Virus record (IMG/VR): IMGVR_UViG_3300046517_001587
Coordinates: 1 to 46,910 of that record
From: a virus
Length of the DNA stretch: 46,910 nt
Strand: one strand, 5' to 3'
Both the position numbers and the translations under genes were made by a program. Position 1 is the stretch's first letter. Every line of letters begins with the position of its first letter. This document shows, in pieces, positions 46,765 to 46,910 of the stretch. A model generated the notes under the pieces. That model saw nothing but the letters and a program-made list of their open reading frames with translations, made no database searches and had not been told where the DNA came from.

Positions 46765-46910
46765 CTACCGAACAGCGGCAGCAATCCCCTCATTGGCCTT
46801 GGCTGCATTGTCCAAGTCCGCAAGAGTGGCTTTATCACTTCGCAGATATTCGACGCTCGTTTTGTCGTCTGTTGATTCTGCGGGTTTCCACGGCACGGCG
46901 GTTTTGGCAC
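46765..46910 (-). CDS. C-terminal fragment of the gene upstream of the capsid gene
   Basis: A frame open from the right edge ends at TAG (46765-46767) after 47 codons, with polar helical sequence (DDKTSVEYLRSDKATLADLD, NAAKANEGIAAAVR). It is favoured over the competing frame that reaches the capsid start. Position suggests a scaffold, protease or portal-associated protein; the 5' part is outside the window. Confidence 0.55.
   Translation of the reverse strand, partial: AKTAVPWKPAESTDDKTSVEYLRSDKATLADLDNAAKANEGIAAAVR

Noticed and set aside
46707-46910. 67-codon frame ending at the capsid start (TAATG)
   Set aside because: Its product is P/S/L-rich and shadow-like; the alternative frame ending at 46765 gives a normal helical C-terminus and leaves a 57-base leader with AGGAGG.

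Overview
The window is a stretch of a tailed double-stranded DNA phage (Caudoviricetes), probably from an uncultured source. It contains a large and a small terminase subunit, an N4-gp56/DUF4043-type major capsid protein, fibre-like repeat proteins, a phage replication and recombination set and one phage-borne tRNA. I see no integrase, rRNA, CRISPR array or transposon. The sequence is G+C-rich by eye. Genes are packed with ATGA, GTGA, TAATG or TGATG junctions, and ribosome binding sites are mostly of the AAGAAAGGAAA type. The host cannot be named from this sequence.

Layout, left to right. (1) 1-6740, mostly minus strand: small terminase subunit (5931-6740), a structured non-coding stretch, several small genes and an initiator-like tRNA-Met, a cluster of tiny membrane and zinc-ribbon genes with one plus-strand gene (3978-4187), then the large terminase subunit (1475-3577), a proline-rich disordered protein and the start of another proline-rich gene running off the left edge. 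(2) 6816-14269, plus strand: one compact operon of about seventeen mostly unrecognised genes. It begins at a promoter near 6816, has a second promoter near 10377 and ends at a clear Rho-independent terminator. Only one product is recognisable, a minimal ATP-dependent DNA ligase. (3) 14312-23254, minus strand: fibre and baseplate-like genes, including two long proteins built from about 20-residue repeats and two tandem paralogues. (4) 23260-37103, minus strand: DNA metabolism. From upstream to downstream: ribbon-helix-helix-like regulator, SSB-like protein, Rad50/SbcC-like ATPase, J-domain protein, UvrD-like helicase, DEAH helicase, Rossmann-fold protein, lambda-O-like initiator with internal repeats, PD-(D/E)XK-like nuclease, HTH protein, C5-cytosine methyltransferase, and a DUF1064-like nuclease. 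(5) 37143-46910, minus strand: head and connector genes, read from the capsid protein leftward.

If the genome is circular or circularly permuted, the minus-strand reading order TerL, proline-rich proteins, (off-window genes such as portal), capsid protein, connectors would be continuous across the window ends. Portal, DNA polymerase, tape measure and endolysin were not recognised; at least portal is expected just outside the window.

The most notable observations are a large terminase that appears to carry two RNase H-like nuclease domains; a phage tRNA with the C1-A72 mismatch of initiator tRNA; iteron-like repeats inside the replication initiator gene; two promoters that share the same 16-nt leader hairpin; a capsid gene with a hydrophobic N-terminal extension and a second plausible start; a methyltransferase gene with a full-length overlapping frame; and an adenylyltransferase-only ligase. 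Names rest on motif recognition by eye; no database search was possible.
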